Below, in pieces: positions 45,836 to 55,151 of a stretch of DNA of 64,000 nt. Origin of the DNA: Rhizobium laguerreae (GTDB lineage Bacteria > Pseudomonadota > Alphaproteobacteria > Rhizobiales > Rhizobiaceae); the NCBI RefSeq assembly GCF_002008165.1, contig NZ_MRDM01000010.1, forward strand, positions 306,541-370,540. The letters run 5' to 3'. Positions within the stretch are counted from its first letter, which is position 1, and every line of letters starts with the position of its first letter. The position numbers were made by a program, and so were the translations under genes. Under the pieces are notes generated by a model. It worked only from the letters and a program-made list of their open reading frames with translations, was not told the origin of the DNA and did not search any database.

Positions 45836-46453
45836 TCAGGCGGCCCGCGTGGCGATGAAGGCGGCCGTGCCGGCGAGGATGCCTGATGCAACCCGGTTCA
45901 GCGCCTGCAAGGCCCGCGGCTGCTTCAGCATCGTGCGGGCCCGCGAGGCAAGCAGCATATAGGGCACGAGCACGACGATCAGCACCAAGAAGGTGGTGGT
46001 CAGCAGGAGCGCATAGTCTCGCAGGCCGATATTGCCGATATCGATCAGCGTCGGGACCAGGGCGACATAGAAGAGCATCGTCTTCGGATTGCCGAGCGTC
46101 ACCAGCAGCCCGGAGAGGAAGGATAGGCCGATATTGGTAGATTTCCGCGCCGCGATATCCTGCGGCAGCAGCCCCGCCGTCCAGAGTTTCCAGGCGATAT
46201 AGCCGAGATAGAGGACGCCGGCGATCTTGATTGTTATGAACACCTCGGTGAAGGTCTGCGCCACGAAGGCAAGGCCGAGAATGACCGCTGTGAGATAGGC
46301 CATGTCGCCGAGCACCAGGCCGAGGCCCATGAAGAAGGTCTCGCGAAAATTCGAGCCGAGCGCACGCGCAACGATCGCGGTAATCCCGGGTCCCGGAATG
46401 GCCGCGGCGATAAACAGCGCTCCGGCATAGGTCAGCAAGGCGGCAAGGCTCAT
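45836..46453 (-). CDS. LysE-family amino-acid exporter
   Basis: A 205-residue inner-membrane exporter with about six spans. The LysE/RhtB signature is clear: AAAIPGPGITAIVARALG near the N-terminus, LGYIAWKLW in the middle and LGNPKTMLFYVALVP. It would export an amino acid or derivative. GGGAG precedes the ATG at 46453 by 7 bases. The gene is 144 bases upstream of cysK. Confidence 0.92.
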   Translation of the reverse strand: MSLAALLTYAGALFIAAAIPGPGITAIVARALGSNFRETFFMGLGLVLGDMAYLTAVILGLAFVAQTFTEVFITIKIAGVLYLGYIAWKLWTAGLLPQDIAARKSTNIGLSFLSGLLVTLGNPKTMLFYVALVPTLIDIGNIGLRDYALLLTTTFLVLIVVLVPYMLLASRARTMLKQPRALQALNRVASGILAGTAAFIATRAA

Positions 46454-46708
46454 GATGCGCTCCCTTCTTTTTCCTCGCTGTTTTATATCCGGGGCCTGCA
46501 ACCATCAATCCGCCGGCGTTGATGGATGCATCACCGGCAGGAATGCTTGCTCGCCGGTTGCCCACGACCTTGAAGAACCGCAAGCCTCCCGTATTTGTTG
46601 CGGTGAAGAACTCCGCCGGGCACTCATTGTCACGGCCGTCTTCATCAACATGTCATCGTCGCCCTATCAGGTCCCCCATATCGCTTCGTCACCCCAAGGA
46701 GAAAACGG

Positions 46709-47227
46709 ATGTCCCCCACACAGGCCGAGAAGACCAGACTTGCGCCCCTGAAGACCCCTTCGGATCTGCCGACCAACGCCATCACCGATATTTCGGCAGC
46801 GCTGACGGCGCTGCTCGCCGATGTCTTTGCGCTCTATCTCAAGACCAAGAATTTCCACTGGCACATGTCCGGCCCGCATTTTCGCGATTATCATCTGCTG
46901 CTCGACGAACAGGCCGAGCAGATCTTCGCCATGACAGACGACATTGCCGAGCGTGCCCGTAAGATCGGCGGCACGACACTGCGCTCCATCGGCCAGATCG
47001 CCCGCCAGCAGCGCATTTCGGACAATGACGCGGAATTCGTCACGCCCGAGGACATGTTGTCGGAACTGCGCCAGGATAACGCTCAGCTCGTTTCGCTGCT
47101 GCGCGAGGTGCATGATCTCTGCGACGAGCATAATGATGTCGCAAGCGCCAGCCTGATCGAGAACTGGATCGACGAGGCCGAGCGCCGTACCTGGTTCCTG
47201 TTCGAAACGACGCGCGGGCAGAAATAA
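46709..47227 (+). CDS. dps: Dps-family ferritin-like DNA-protection protein
   Basis: A 172-residue four-helix protein that oxidises and stores iron and protects DNA under stress. The ferroxidase segment KTKNFHWHMSGPHFRDYHLL continues with LDEQAEQIFAMTDDIAERAR, giving the intersubunit His/Asp/Glu site. AAGGAG lies upstream. A 5-copy palindromic tandem repeat follows 16 bases after the stop. Confidence 0.94.
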   Translation: MSPTQAEKTRLAPLKTPSDLPTNAITDISAALTALLADVFALYLKTKNFHWHMSGPHFRDYHLLLDEQAEQIFAMTDDIAERARKIGGTTLRSIGQIARQQRISDNDAEFVTPEDMLSELRQDNAQLVSLLREVHDLCDEHNDVASASLIENWIDEAERRTWFLFETTRGQK

Positions 47228-47243
47228 TATCGGCATATCCCCG

Positions 47244-47338
47244 GGCATGCTTGCCATGCCCAGGCATGCTTGCCATGCCCAGGCATGCTTGCCATGCCCA
47301 GGCATGCTTGCCATGCCCGGGCGTGCTTGCCATGCCCG
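47244..47338. repeat. Five tandem copies of a 19-bp palindromic unit
   Basis: The unit GGCATGCTTGCCATGCCCA repeats at 47244, 47263, 47282, 47301 and 47320 (the last two with small changes: final base G, and GGCGTG). Each unit contains GGCATG and CCATGCC around CTTG, so every copy can fold. It fills the convergent gap between dps and the EamA gene. Possibly a transcript end or a protein-binding array. Spurious ORFs on the minus strand come from it. Confidence 0.9.
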
Positions 47339-47346
47339 CCCGGTTC

Positions 47347-48249
47347 TCAGCTCTCCAGCGCCCGCGGCCGCAGCCACCGCGGCGTCCAGCCGAGATTCAT
47401 GCCGGCGGCGGCAAGCAGAATGATCGCCGCGCCTAATAGCTGCATCGGCTGCAGCGCATGGCCGAAGGCCAGCCGGTCGACGAGGATCGCCGCGATCGGA
47501 TAGATGAAGGACAGGGCGCCTGTGAGATGCGTCGGCAGCCTCTGGATCGCGCCGTAGAGCAGCACATACATCAGCCCGGTATGGACGACGCCGACGGTAG
47601 CTAGGATCGCCCAGCCCCTGACATCGCCTGGCGGATGGGAAAAATCGGTCATCGGCGCCAGCATCAGCATGCCGGTTGCGACCTGGATGAGCGCGATCAG
47701 ATGCGGCGGCGTGCCCTTCAGCCATTTCGCGGCAAGGGCGGCGAGCGCATAGAAGAAGGCAGCACCGAGCGCCATCAGGATGCCGAGGCCGTAGCCGTCG
47801 AACGCAGCGCCGCCCGCACCGGGTTTCCCTTGGACGATCGCCACCATGCCGGCGAAGGCGAGCGCCAGCCAGAAAAGCTTGGTCGCGGTGATCTTCTCGC
47901 CGAGGAAGAGTGCCCCGAGCACCAGCAGCATGAAGGGCTGGGTGTTATAGACAGTCGTCGCGATCGAGATCGTCGCATGCGAATAGGAGGCAAAGAGCAG
48001 CAGCCAGTTCAAGACGATGGCGATGCCGCCGAAAATAGCGATGCCGAAGGCGCGCAGCGTGATGATGCCGGGCCGCAGCAGCCCGAGCGCGCCGCAGATG
48101 ACGAGCAAAGTGAGCGCGCCGAACAGGCAGCGCCAGAAGACCACGCCGCTGACCGGCTGGCCCGACATGACGACGAACCAGCCGATCGTCCCCGAGATCA
48201 GCATCGCTGCCGTCATTTCCGCCGTGCCTCTTTTGATGTCGCTGCCCAT
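47347..48249 (-). CDS. EamA/DMT-family transporter
   Basis: A 300-residue inner-membrane protein with ten predicted spans arranged as two EamA repeats, in the drug/metabolite transporter superfamily. Blocks are FWRCLFGALTLLVICGALGL, TVYNTQPFMLLVLGALFLGE and ALSFIYPIAAILVDRLAFGH. GGAGG precedes the ATG at 48249; 48261 is the alternative. Divergent from an Lrp-type regulator 111 bases away, a classic arrangement for regulated exporters. Confidence 0.92.
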   Translation of the reverse strand: MGSDIKRGTAEMTAAMLISGTIGWFVVMSGQPVSGVVFWRCLFGALTLLVICGALGLLRPGIITLRAFGIAIFGGIAIVLNWLLLFASYSHATISIATTVYNTQPFMLLVLGALFLGEKITATKLFWLALAFAGMVAIVQGKPGAGGAAFDGYGLGILMALGAAFFYALAALAAKWLKGTPPHLIALIQVATGMLMLAPMTDFSHPPGDVRGWAILATVGVVHTGLMYVLLYGAIQRLPTHLTGALSFIYPIAAILVDRLAFGHALQPMQLLGAAIILLAAAGMNLGWTPRWLRPRALES

Positions 48250-48360
48250 GATTGCCTCCATTTCGGTGGCATAACAATATTGCAGCGACGGGCGATTTTA
48301 TATAAGGATAAAAAGGAAAATTGTCGGTATCACCTAATCATAAGAGGAAAAGAGATCGCC

Positions 48361-48825
48361 GTGGCTAATGATGTGCAGTCGCTCGGTGAAGTCGATCAGG
48401 CCATTCTGGAAGCGCTGGCCGGCAATGCGCGGATCTCGCTGAAAGAGCTGGCGCAGCAGGTCGGCCTGTCCTCGCCGAGTGCCGCCGAGCGCCTGCGCCG
48501 GCTGGAGGAGCGCGGCGTCATCAAGGCCTTCACCATCGATCTCGATCCCGCCGCCGTCGGTTATCCCCTGCAGGCGATCGTGCGTGTGCGTCCTCTGCCG
48601 GGAAAGCTGCACATCGTCGAGCGTATCATCCAGGAAATTCCCGAAATCATCGAATGCGACAAGGTGACGGGTGAGGATTGCTTCATCGCCCGCCTGGTCA
48701 TCCGCTCCATGGCGGACCTCGACGGCATTCTCGACCGCGTTGCCGAAAGGGCGGAGACCAACACCGCGATGATCAAAGCCTCGCCCGTCAAACGCCGCCT
48801 GCCACCGCTTTCGCGCCGGAAATAG
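48361..48825 (+). CDS. Lrp/AsnC-family transcriptional regulator
   Basis: A 154-residue regulator. The N-terminal winged helix-turn-helix reads ILEALAGNARISLKELAQQV and SSPSAAERLRRLEERGVIKA; the RAM ligand-binding domain follows with VRVRPLPGKLHIVERIIQEI. GTG at 48361 starts the natural N-terminus (MANDVQSLGEVD); much longer upstream frames run through the divergent transporter gene. It probably controls that transporter gene in response to an amino acid (inference from arrangement). Confidence 0.92.
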   Translation: MANDVQSLGEVDQAILEALAGNARISLKELAQQVGLSSPSAAERLRRLEERGVIKAFTIDLDPAAVGYPLQAIVRVRPLPGKLHIVERIIQEIPEIIECDKVTGEDCFIARLVIRSMADLDGILDRVAERAETNTAMIKASPVKRRLPPLSRRK

Positions 48826-48831
48826 AAGGAT

Positions 48832-49731
48832 CTAGAATTCCGCCATCGGCGACAGCATCGCCGGAAAACCCGGTGTGACATCGCCGAGCCCGCGCAGCAT
48901 CAGCCTCGTGCCGCTTTCCAACGGTTGCGGAACACCCTCCCAGCCGAGCTTGTCGGGACGGAAGAGCACCTCGACGGAGGCGGGCGCGATCTTAAGCCCG
49001 CTAAGGATCGCTGCAAGCGACGGCATATCAGCCGCCACGACGTCGAGAAGGCTGAAGCGGCCCGCCTCATCGATCTTCCAGGCGATCACCGCCTGTTTGT
49101 CTTCGAGGAAGCTGATGCGGATATCGGGATCGAGCTGGGTGTTGATCAGAAACATCGCCGCATTGACTGTGACCGCCAGCGAGGTCGAAACCGGGCTTCT
49201 TGCCTTCAGCAGCGATTGCAGTAAGGCAAGGTCATCGGCGTTTGTTGGCAATAGCGGCCGGGCGAGTGCGGCGGAAGCTGAGGGGGCAGGTGCTGCTCCC
49301 TCGTATCGGTGCAGCGGTATCGCGCGGAAACCGTAGGGCTCGTAGAGCGACGGCTTGTCGGTATAGAGGATGATGGCTTCAAAGCCTTGCTTCTCGCACC
49401 AGTCGAGCGCTTTTACCGTCACGTCGCGATAGAGCCCGCGGCCGCGCCATGGCGGCCGCACAGCGCCGGATTGCAGCCCGGCGGCATGGACGATCCTGCC
49501 ATTGAGGACGAAGGGCAGCGCGAAAGCTGAGATATTGGCTGCAAGTTCGCCTTCGGCATCAAACCAGCCGAAGGGCATGCTGGTGGGATCAGGGCCGCCC
49601 AGCTGTTGCAGCGGCCCGATATCGATGCCGAAAATATCCTTGAGCAGGCAGACCAGCGCCGCCCAGCCGGCGGGATCGCCGAAATAGTCCTGCCGGAAGA
49701 TCAGGCCGGCACTGTCGAGGCGCTCTGTCAT
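48832..49731 (-). CDS. GNAT acetyltransferase
   Basis: A 299-residue protein with an N-terminal GNAT fold: LQSGAVRPPWRGRGLYRDVT is the acetyl-CoA binding motif A (RGRG), followed by VKALDWCEKQGFEAIILYTD and YEPYGFRAIP. The C-terminal half resembles the second domain of Eis-like acetyltransferases. Substrate unknown. Its ATG overlaps the dut stop by one or more bases, so it is coupled to dut. Confidence 0.88.
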   Translation of the reverse strand: MTERLDSAGLIFRQDYFGDPAGWAALVCLLKDIFGIDIGPLQQLGGPDPTSMPFGWFDAEGELAANISAFALPFVLNGRIVHAAGLQSGAVRPPWRGRGLYRDVTVKALDWCEKQGFEAIILYTDKPSLYEPYGFRAIPLHRYEGAAPAPSASAALARPLLPTNADDLALLQSLLKARSPVSTSLAVTVNAAMFLINTQLDPDIRISFLEDKQAVIAWKIDEAGRFSLLDVVAADMPSLAAILSGLKIAPASVEVLFRPDKLGWEGVPQPLESGTRLMLRGLGDVTPGFPAMLSPMAEF

Positions 49732-50201
49732 CAGGCGCCGGTGGAGCCGAAGCCGCCTGCGCCGCGCACCGTTTCGCTGGCCGCGGTGATCTCGGCCACT
49801 TGCGCCTGGGTGACCGGCGCGATCACCATCTGGGCGATGCGCATGCCGCGCGAAATGACGAAGGGCTCCTCGCCGAGATTGATGAGCAGCACCTTCACCT
49901 CGCCGCGATAATCGCTGTCGACGGTGCCCGGTGAATTCAGGCAGGTGATGCCGTTTTTGAAGGCGAGGCCGGAGCGCGGCCGCACCTGTCCCTCGAAACC
50001 TTCGGGGATCTCGAAGATGAAGCCGGTCGGCACCAGCGTCCGCTTGCCGGGCAGAAGCGTCAGCGGCGCTGCCTCGTCGACGGCGGCACGCAGGTCCATA
50101 CCGGCCGCTCCCTTGCTTTCATAGGCGGGCAGATCTAGGCCCTCGCCATTGGCTAAGCGGATCAGGTTCAGCGTCGGGCGCGTATCGTGATGAATGGTCA
50201 T
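49731..50201 (-). CDS. dut: dUTP diphosphatase
   Basis: A 156-residue trimeric dUTPase that hydrolyses dUTP to dUMP and keeps uracil out of DNA. Five motifs are visible: [46 protein letters not shown], and the C-terminal [10 protein letters not shown]. Full length. Divergent from prfC. Confidence 0.97.
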   Translation of the reverse strand: MTIHHDTRPTLNLIRLANGEGLDLPAYESKGAAGMDLRAAVDEAAPLTLLPGKRTLVPTGFIFEIPEGFEGQVRPRSGLAFKNGITCLNSPGTVDSDYRGEVKVLLINLGEEPFVISRGMRIAQMVIAPVTQAQVAEITAASETVRGAGGFGSTGA

Positions 50202-50292
50202 GGCCCATTACTTTGCGCCCGAGGGCCCGAGGTCAATTGCATTGCCGGGCTTTAATCGCTAGATACGCGGCAATTCCACAGGATTCACAAGC

Positions 50293-51876
50293 ATGGCCGA
50301 AAGTCTCGCCGAGGCGGTCTCCCGCCGCCGCACATTCGCTATTATCGCCCACCCGGACGCGGGTAAGACGACGCTCACCGAAAAGCTGCTGCTGTTCGGC
50401 GGCGCCATTCAGCTTGCCGGCGAAGTCAAGGCGAAGAAGGATCGCATGCAGACGCGCTCCGACTGGATGAAGATCGAGCGCGAACGCGGCATCTCCGTCG
50501 TCACCTCGGTGATGACCTTCGAATATAACGACAATGTCTTCAACATCCTCGACACGCCGGGTCACGAGGATTTTGCCGACGACACCTATCGCACGCTGAC
50601 CGCCGTCGACGCCGCCGTCATGGTCATCGATGCCGCCAAGGGTATCGAGCCGCGCACGCTGAAGCTTTTCGAAGTCTGCCGCATGCGCGATATTCCGATC
50701 ATCACCTTCATCAACAAGATGGACCGCGAAAGCCGCGATCCCTTCGAGATCCTCGACGAGGTGGAAGAGAAGCTGGCGCTGGATACGGCGCCGATCACCT
50801 GGCCGATCGGCCGCTCGAAGACCTTTTGCGGCTCGTACAATATCGCCGCCAACACGGTGCGCGGTTCGGATATCGAAATCGAGGGAACGCCGGTCAACGG
50901 CCCGCAAAGCGTCGCCGGCAGGCTGCCGGAAAACGAGCGCCAGGTCTTCGTCGAGGAGACGGAGCTGGCGATCGAGGCCTGCCGTCCGTTCGACCGTCAG
51001 GCCTTCCTGGAAGGCCATATGACGCCTGTCTTTTTCGGCTCGGCGCTGCGCAATTACGGCGTTCGCGATCTCATCAACGCGCTCGGCGATTTTGCGCCGC
51101 CGCCGCGTGACCAGATCGCCGATACCAGGACCGTGCACGCGACCGACGACAAGATGACCGCCTTCGTCTTCAAGATCCAGGCCAATATGGACCCCAACCA
51201 CCGCGACCGCATCGCCTTTGCCCGCATCTGCTCCGGCAAGCTCGAACGCGGCATGAAGGCAAGGCTTGCCCGCACCGGCAAGCAGCTCGGCCTGACGGCG
51301 CCGCAGTTCTTTTTCGCCTCGCAGCGCCAGCTCGCCGACACCGCCTATGCCGGCGACGTCGTCGGCATTCCCAACCACGGCACGCTCCGGATCGGCGATA
51401 CGCTGACCGAGGGTGAATCGCTGGTCTTCCAGGGCGTGCCGAACTTCTCGCCGGAGATCCTGCGCCGCGTGCGTCTGGAAGACGCGATGAAGGCGAAGAA
51501 GCTGAAGGAAGCCCTGCAGCAGATGGCCGAGGAAGGGGTCGTCCAGCTGTTTTCGCCGGAGGACGGCTCGCCGGCGATCGTCGGCGTCGTCGGCGCCCTA
51601 CAGCTCGACGTCCTGAAGGAGCGGCTGATGGCCGAATACGGCCTGCCGGTCTCCTTCGAAATGTCGCGTTTCTCCGTCTGCCGTTGGATCTCGGCCGATC
51701 AGCCGGCCGATCTCGAAAAATTCCTCACCGTCAAACGCGGCGATATCGCCCGCGATCTCGACGGCGACCCGGTCTTCCTCGCCCAGGATGGTTTTTCGCT
51801 GCGTTACGAATCCGAGCGCCATCCGGCGATCAAGATGGTCGCCATCAAGGAATATCACGCCGCCAAGGCGGCGTGA
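50293..51876 (+). CDS. prfC: Peptide chain release factor 3
   Basis: A 527-residue translational GTPase that recycles RF1/RF2. G1 is AHPDAGKTTLTE, the switch I region is ERERGISVVTSVMTFEY, G3 is DTPGHEDF, G4 is FINKMDRE. The C-terminal domain is complete. A decayed copy of bases 51553-51681 reappears at 59271-59386. A hairpin overlaps the stop codon. Confidence 0.97.
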   Translation: MAESLAEAVSRRRTFAIIAHPDAGKTTLTEKLLLFGGAIQLAGEVKAKKDRMQTRSDWMKIERERGISVVTSVMTFEYNDNVFNILDTPGHEDFADDTYRTLTAVDAAVMVIDAAKGIEPRTLKLFEVCRMRDIPIITFINKMDRESRDPFEILDEVEEKLALDTAPITWPIGRSKTFCGSYNIAANTVRGSDIEIEGTPVNGPQSVAGRLPENERQVFVEETELAIEACRPFDRQAFLEGHMTPVFFGSALRNYGVRDLINALGDFAPPPRDQIADTRTVHATDDKMTAFVFKIQANMDPNHRDRIAFARICSGKLERGMKARLARTGKQLGLTAPQFFFASQRQLADTAYAGDVVGIPNHGTLRIGDTLTEGESLVFQGVPNFSPEILRRVRLEDAMKAKKLKEALQQMAEEGVVQLFSPEDGSPAIVGVVGALQLDVLKERLMAEYGLPVSFEMSRFSVCRWISADQPADLEKFLTVKRGDIARDLDGDPVFLAQDGFSLRYESERHPAIKMVAIKEYHAAKAA

Positions 51877-51878
51877 TA
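51853..51878. terminator. 26-bp inverted repeat across the prfC stop codon
   Basis: TATCACGCCGCC (51853-51864) and GGCGGCGTGATA (51867-51878) are perfect complements with only AA between, so the real loop is wider. The repeat covers the last codons of prfC. It has no long T-tract (CTT follows), so it is a probable but not certain terminator. Confidence 0.5.
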
Positions 51879-51990
51879 CTTAAGCCCCGAATGCTGTGGT
51901 GAGGCTCGCTGGTAAGCGGTCGCTGCGGCATTGACATTTGCGCGTCATCGAGCCCAGTCAGGCAGCGAAAAAGCCGTTGGGGGCCTGCGG

Positions 51991-53325
51991 CTATTTTTCC
52001 CGCATCGCTCGGCGGAAGTTCTGGGCGATCGGCTCAGCCAGATATGAAAGCACGGTGCGAGCACCCGTCCGGATCATCGTTTCGCTCGACATGCCGGGCA
52101 TCAGCTTGCGGCCCTCCAGCTTGGCGAGTTCGCTCTTGTCGATCACCACGGTCGCGGCGAAATAAGGTGCACCGCTACGCTCCTCCGTCATCCGGTCAGC
52201 CGACACGACCTCCACGACGCCGTCGAGCGGCGGGAGGCTGTAGCGGGCGAAGGCCGGGAAACTGACGCGCGCGAGCTGTCCGGGGGCGATCGTTTCGACG
52301 TCCTCCGGCCTGACCATGGCCTCGACCACGAGTTGCTGTCCGAGCGGCACGACGGTCATCAGTGTCTCGCCGGGTTTTACGACACCACCCGCCGTGTGGA
52401 CCTTCAGGTCCATGACGATGCCGTCAACGGGGGCGACGACATTGGTACGGGCAAGCACGTCCTTGGCGGAACGCTCCTCCTGTCTGAGGTCGAACAACTC
52501 CGCCTCGACCTTGCTCAACTCTTCGACAGCCTCGTTGAGCCGCACCGTGCCGAGGTTCAAGATCTGCATGTCGATCTCGGCCATGGCGCTTTTGGCGCGA
52601 GCGATGGCCGCAACGTTGGTGGCGCGCTCCCCCTCGATCTCCCGCTGTTGCCGTCTGAGCATCAGGTTCCGCTCGCGCGTGACCAGCCCACGCTTGATCA
52701 GGCTTTCAAGGTCTTTGGTTTCGCCCTCGAGTGCTTCGATCTGCTTGTCCTCGGTGACGATAAGCCCCTCCAGTCCCGTTACCTCTTCCTCGGTCTGGTG
52801 ACGGCGCTGGCTGAGAATTTCCCGCTCGTCCTTCAGGTTGTCGTGCTTCGCGGCGAACACGTCACGCTGTGAGGCCACCGCGTCCTTTGCGGCTTTGTCG
52901 CGGTTTGCGAGCAATGCCGGATCAAACTCGATCTCGGCCTTGCCGTCACGCTCAGCCCTGAGACGAGCGGCAAGCGACTCACGCGTTGCTATCCGGTTCT
53001 GGATCAGGTCAAGCCTCGCCTTTGCCGGTGTGTTGTCGAGCTGGATGAGGACCTTGCCCGCCTTGACGATATCACCGTTGGCGGCGTGCAGCTCTGCGAT
53101 GATGCCGCCCTCGAGGTGCTGGATGAGCTTGCGGTCGCCGGCAACCTTGATCACGCCCGGTGCCACGGCGGCGCTATCCAATGGTGCAAGCGTCGCCCAG
53201 CCCCCCGCCATGCCGAAGAACAGGAACATGATCGCGAAGCCGGTGAACGTCACGCCGGTGAGACGCAGGGGGACCGGTGCGGCGGGCGGCGAAACGGGTA
53301 GCGGAACGACCTTCATATCCTGCAT
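51991..53325 (-). CDS. HlyD-type membrane-fusion adaptor of the type I secretion system (PrsE-like)
   Basis: A 444-residue periplasmic adaptor anchored by one N-terminal span (about 25-45). Residues about 60-95 begin the lipoyl/barrel part (IQHLEGGIIAELHAANGD), about 100-300 form long coiled-coil hairpins rich in Glu/Arg/Lys, and the end (VVAPVDGIVMDLKVHTAGGV onward) closes the beta-barrel. It connects the inner-membrane ABC exporter to an outer-membrane TolC-like channel, which is not encoded here. It is 20 bases after the exporter gene, last in a three-gene leftward unit. Confidence 0.93.
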   Translation of the reverse strand: MQDMKVVPLPVSPPAAPVPLRLTGVTFTGFAIMFLFFGMAGGWATLAPLDSAAVAPGVIKVAGDRKLIQHLEGGIIAELHAANGDIVKAGKVLIQLDNTPAKARLDLIQNRIATRESLAARLRAERDGKAEIEFDPALLANRDKAAKDAVASQRDVFAAKHDNLKDEREILSQRRHQTEEEVTGLEGLIVTEDKQIEALEGETKDLESLIKRGLVTRERNLMLRRQQREIEGERATNVAAIARAKSAMAEIDMQILNLGTVRLNEAVEELSKVEAELFDLRQEERSAKDVLARTNVVAPVDGIVMDLKVHTAGGVVKPGETLMTVVPLGQQLVVEAMVRPEDVETIAPGQLARVSFPAFARYSLPPLDGVVEVVSADRMTEERSGAPYFAATVVIDKSELAKLEGRKLMPGMSSETMIRTGARTVLSYLAEPIAQNFRRAMREK

Positions 53326-53345
53326 GTCTGTTTTCTTTTCCTGGC

Positions 53346-55073
53346 TTATTTCGCCACTATGGTCGGCATCTGGCTAACCTTGCGGGCGCGCGCGGCGAGC
53401 TCATTGAAGACATAGTCGCGTGGACCGAAGAGGTCCTGTTGGCCCCGGTTGAGGATCAATATCTTGTCAACCGTCTCCATGATGTTCGGTCGGTGCGCGA
53501 TCAGGATGACAGTCGTGCCTGTCGCCTTGACCGTGCTGAGCGCGGCGATCAATGCCTCCTCACCCTCGCGGTCGAGGTTGGAATTGGGCTCGTCCAGGAT
53601 AATGAGGGCCGGGTCGCCGTAGAGTGCTCGCGCCAACCCGATGCGTTGGCGCTGTCCGCCTGATAGGACCGCGCCGGATTCGCCGATCTCTGTGAGGTAA
53701 CCTTTCGGCAGTCCTTTGATCAGTTCGTGAACTCCCGCCAGCTGTGCGGCCTTGACCACCTTGTCGAAGACCACTGGGCTGAGCTTTGCGAAGCGGCAGA
53801 TGTTTTCGGAGACGGTACCGGCGAAGAGCTCGATGTCTTGCGGCAGGTAACCGACATAATGGCCACGATCTTCCGCCGCCCATTGGGCAACGTCCATGCC
53901 ATCAAGCAACGCGCGCCCTCCAGATGGACGCCAGGCACCGGCCAGTATTCGCGCCAGGCTGGTCTTGCCGGCCGCGCTCGGGCCAATCAGCGCCATTGCT
54001 TCACCCGGCTCGAGGTGGAAGTTGATCCCTTTCAGGATAGGCTCGCCGCCCTGTCGGGCAAGCACAAGGTTCTCGGCCTCAAACCTGCCTTTCGGTCGTG
54101 GTAGTGGCAGAACCGGTGTGGCCTCCGGATGCTGCCCGGCGACTGCGGCGAGGCGCCGGTAGGCGGCGCGTGCTCCGACCGTCGCCTTCCATGTGCCGAT
54201 CGCTTGCTCGACCGGGGACAATGCGCGGCCCATCAGGATCGAGGCGGAGATCATGATCCCGGGGGAAGCTTCGTTGCGAAGGACGAGATAAGCCCCAAGG
54301 CCCAGTATGGCCATTTGCAGGGCCAGCCGGTGACAACGCGCGATGGCAGCGATCACGCCGCCCCGGTTGGCGGCAAGAACTTGTCCCTCATTTGCCTCGT
54401 CTTGCTGCGCCTTCCAGCCCACCAGCAACGGCTTCAACATGCCCATCGCCTGGACGACCTCGGCGTTGCGGATCGCCGCCTCAGCCTGGACGTATGCCCG
54501 CGACTGTGCGCTTGCGGCCTCGGCCAACGGCTTGCGTGTGAGGTATTCATTGAGCAACGCCAGCGCAAACAGGACGATCCCGCCGCACAGCGCCAACCAA
54601 CCCAGCCAAGGGTGCATGAAAAATATGGCGCCGAAAAATAGCGGCGCCCAGGGCGCGTCGAGGATCGGGAAGATGCTCGGGCTGGTGAAGAAGTTCCGGA
54701 CTTGATCAAGGTCTCGCAGCGGACGGGCGTTGGCTTGGCCGGGCGCTGAGGCGGCATATTCGACCGATGCGGTCAGGAGAACGGGTGCCAACCGCGCGTT
54801 CATCCACGATCCGACGGTTGCCAGAAGACGCCCGCGCACCACCTCCAGAGCCGCCATCGTCGCGAGTGCCGCTGCCGCCATCAGCGACAGCATCACCAAC
54901 GTCTCCAAGCTGTGGCTGGACAATACGCGGTGGTAGACTTGGAGCATGTAAAACGCCCCGGTCAGCATCAGCACGTTGATGCCACCGCTGAACCAGATCA
55001 TCGGCCGAATGGCGCGTCTGGCCTCCTTCATCACCACCTGCAGGGCAGGGGGCTGTTGCTTTGGTTTCATCAT
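53346..55073 (-). CDS. Type I secretion ABC exporter ATPase (PrsD-like)
   Basis: A 575-residue half-transporter. The N-terminal membrane domain (about 20-300) has six spans and the PrtD/LapB-type sequence ITTGF-like FYMLQVYHRVLSSHSLETLV. The NBD has Walker A GPSAAGKTS, signature LSGGQRQRIGLARAL and Walker B LIILDEPNSNLD. No C39 peptidase domain is present, so the substrate is not cleaved at a Gly-Gly leader. Tandem ATGs at 55073/55070 are the likely starts; the reading from 55148 runs toward the upstream gene. It exports the 1181-residue protein encoded just upstream. Confidence 0.94.
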   Translation of the reverse strand: MMKPKQQPPALQVVMKEARRAIRPMIWFSGGINVLMLTGAFYMLQVYHRVLSSHSLETLVMLSLMAAAALATMAALEVVRGRLLATVGSWMNARLAPVLLTASVEYAASAPGQANARPLRDLDQVRNFFTSPSIFPILDAPWAPLFFGAIFFMHPWLGWLALCGGIVLFALALLNEYLTRKPLAEAASAQSRAYVQAEAAIRNAEVVQAMGMLKPLLVGWKAQQDEANEGQVLAANRGGVIAAIARCHRLALQMAILGLGAYLVLRNEASPGIMISASILMGRALSPVEQAIGTWKATVGARAAYRRLAAVAGQHPEATPVLPLPRPKGRFEAENLVLARQGGEPILKGINFHLEPGEAMALIGPSAAGKTSLARILAGAWRPSGGRALLDGMDVAQWAAEDRGHYVGYLPQDIELFAGTVSENICRFAKLSPVVFDKVVKAAQLAGVHELIKGLPKGYLTEIGESGAVLSGGQRQRIGLARALYGDPALIILDEPNSNLDREGEEALIAALSTVKATGTTVILIAHRPNIMETVDKILILNRGQQDLFGPRDYVFNELAARARKVSQMPTIVAK

Positions 55074-55151
55074 TATGTCTCGGGTGTACGAGGTTTCACA
55101 GCGTGCAAAGAAGTCCGGGGGCAGCCTCGGCTGCCCCCGTTTGGTCACGTG

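Noticed and set aside
47244..47338. CRISPR array
   Set aside because: The 19-bp units are contiguous with no spacers between them, and there are no cas genes.
47635..48360. Long upstream extension of the Lrp gene
   Set aside because: It runs through the divergent EamA gene. The Lrp domain begins exactly after GTG at 48361.
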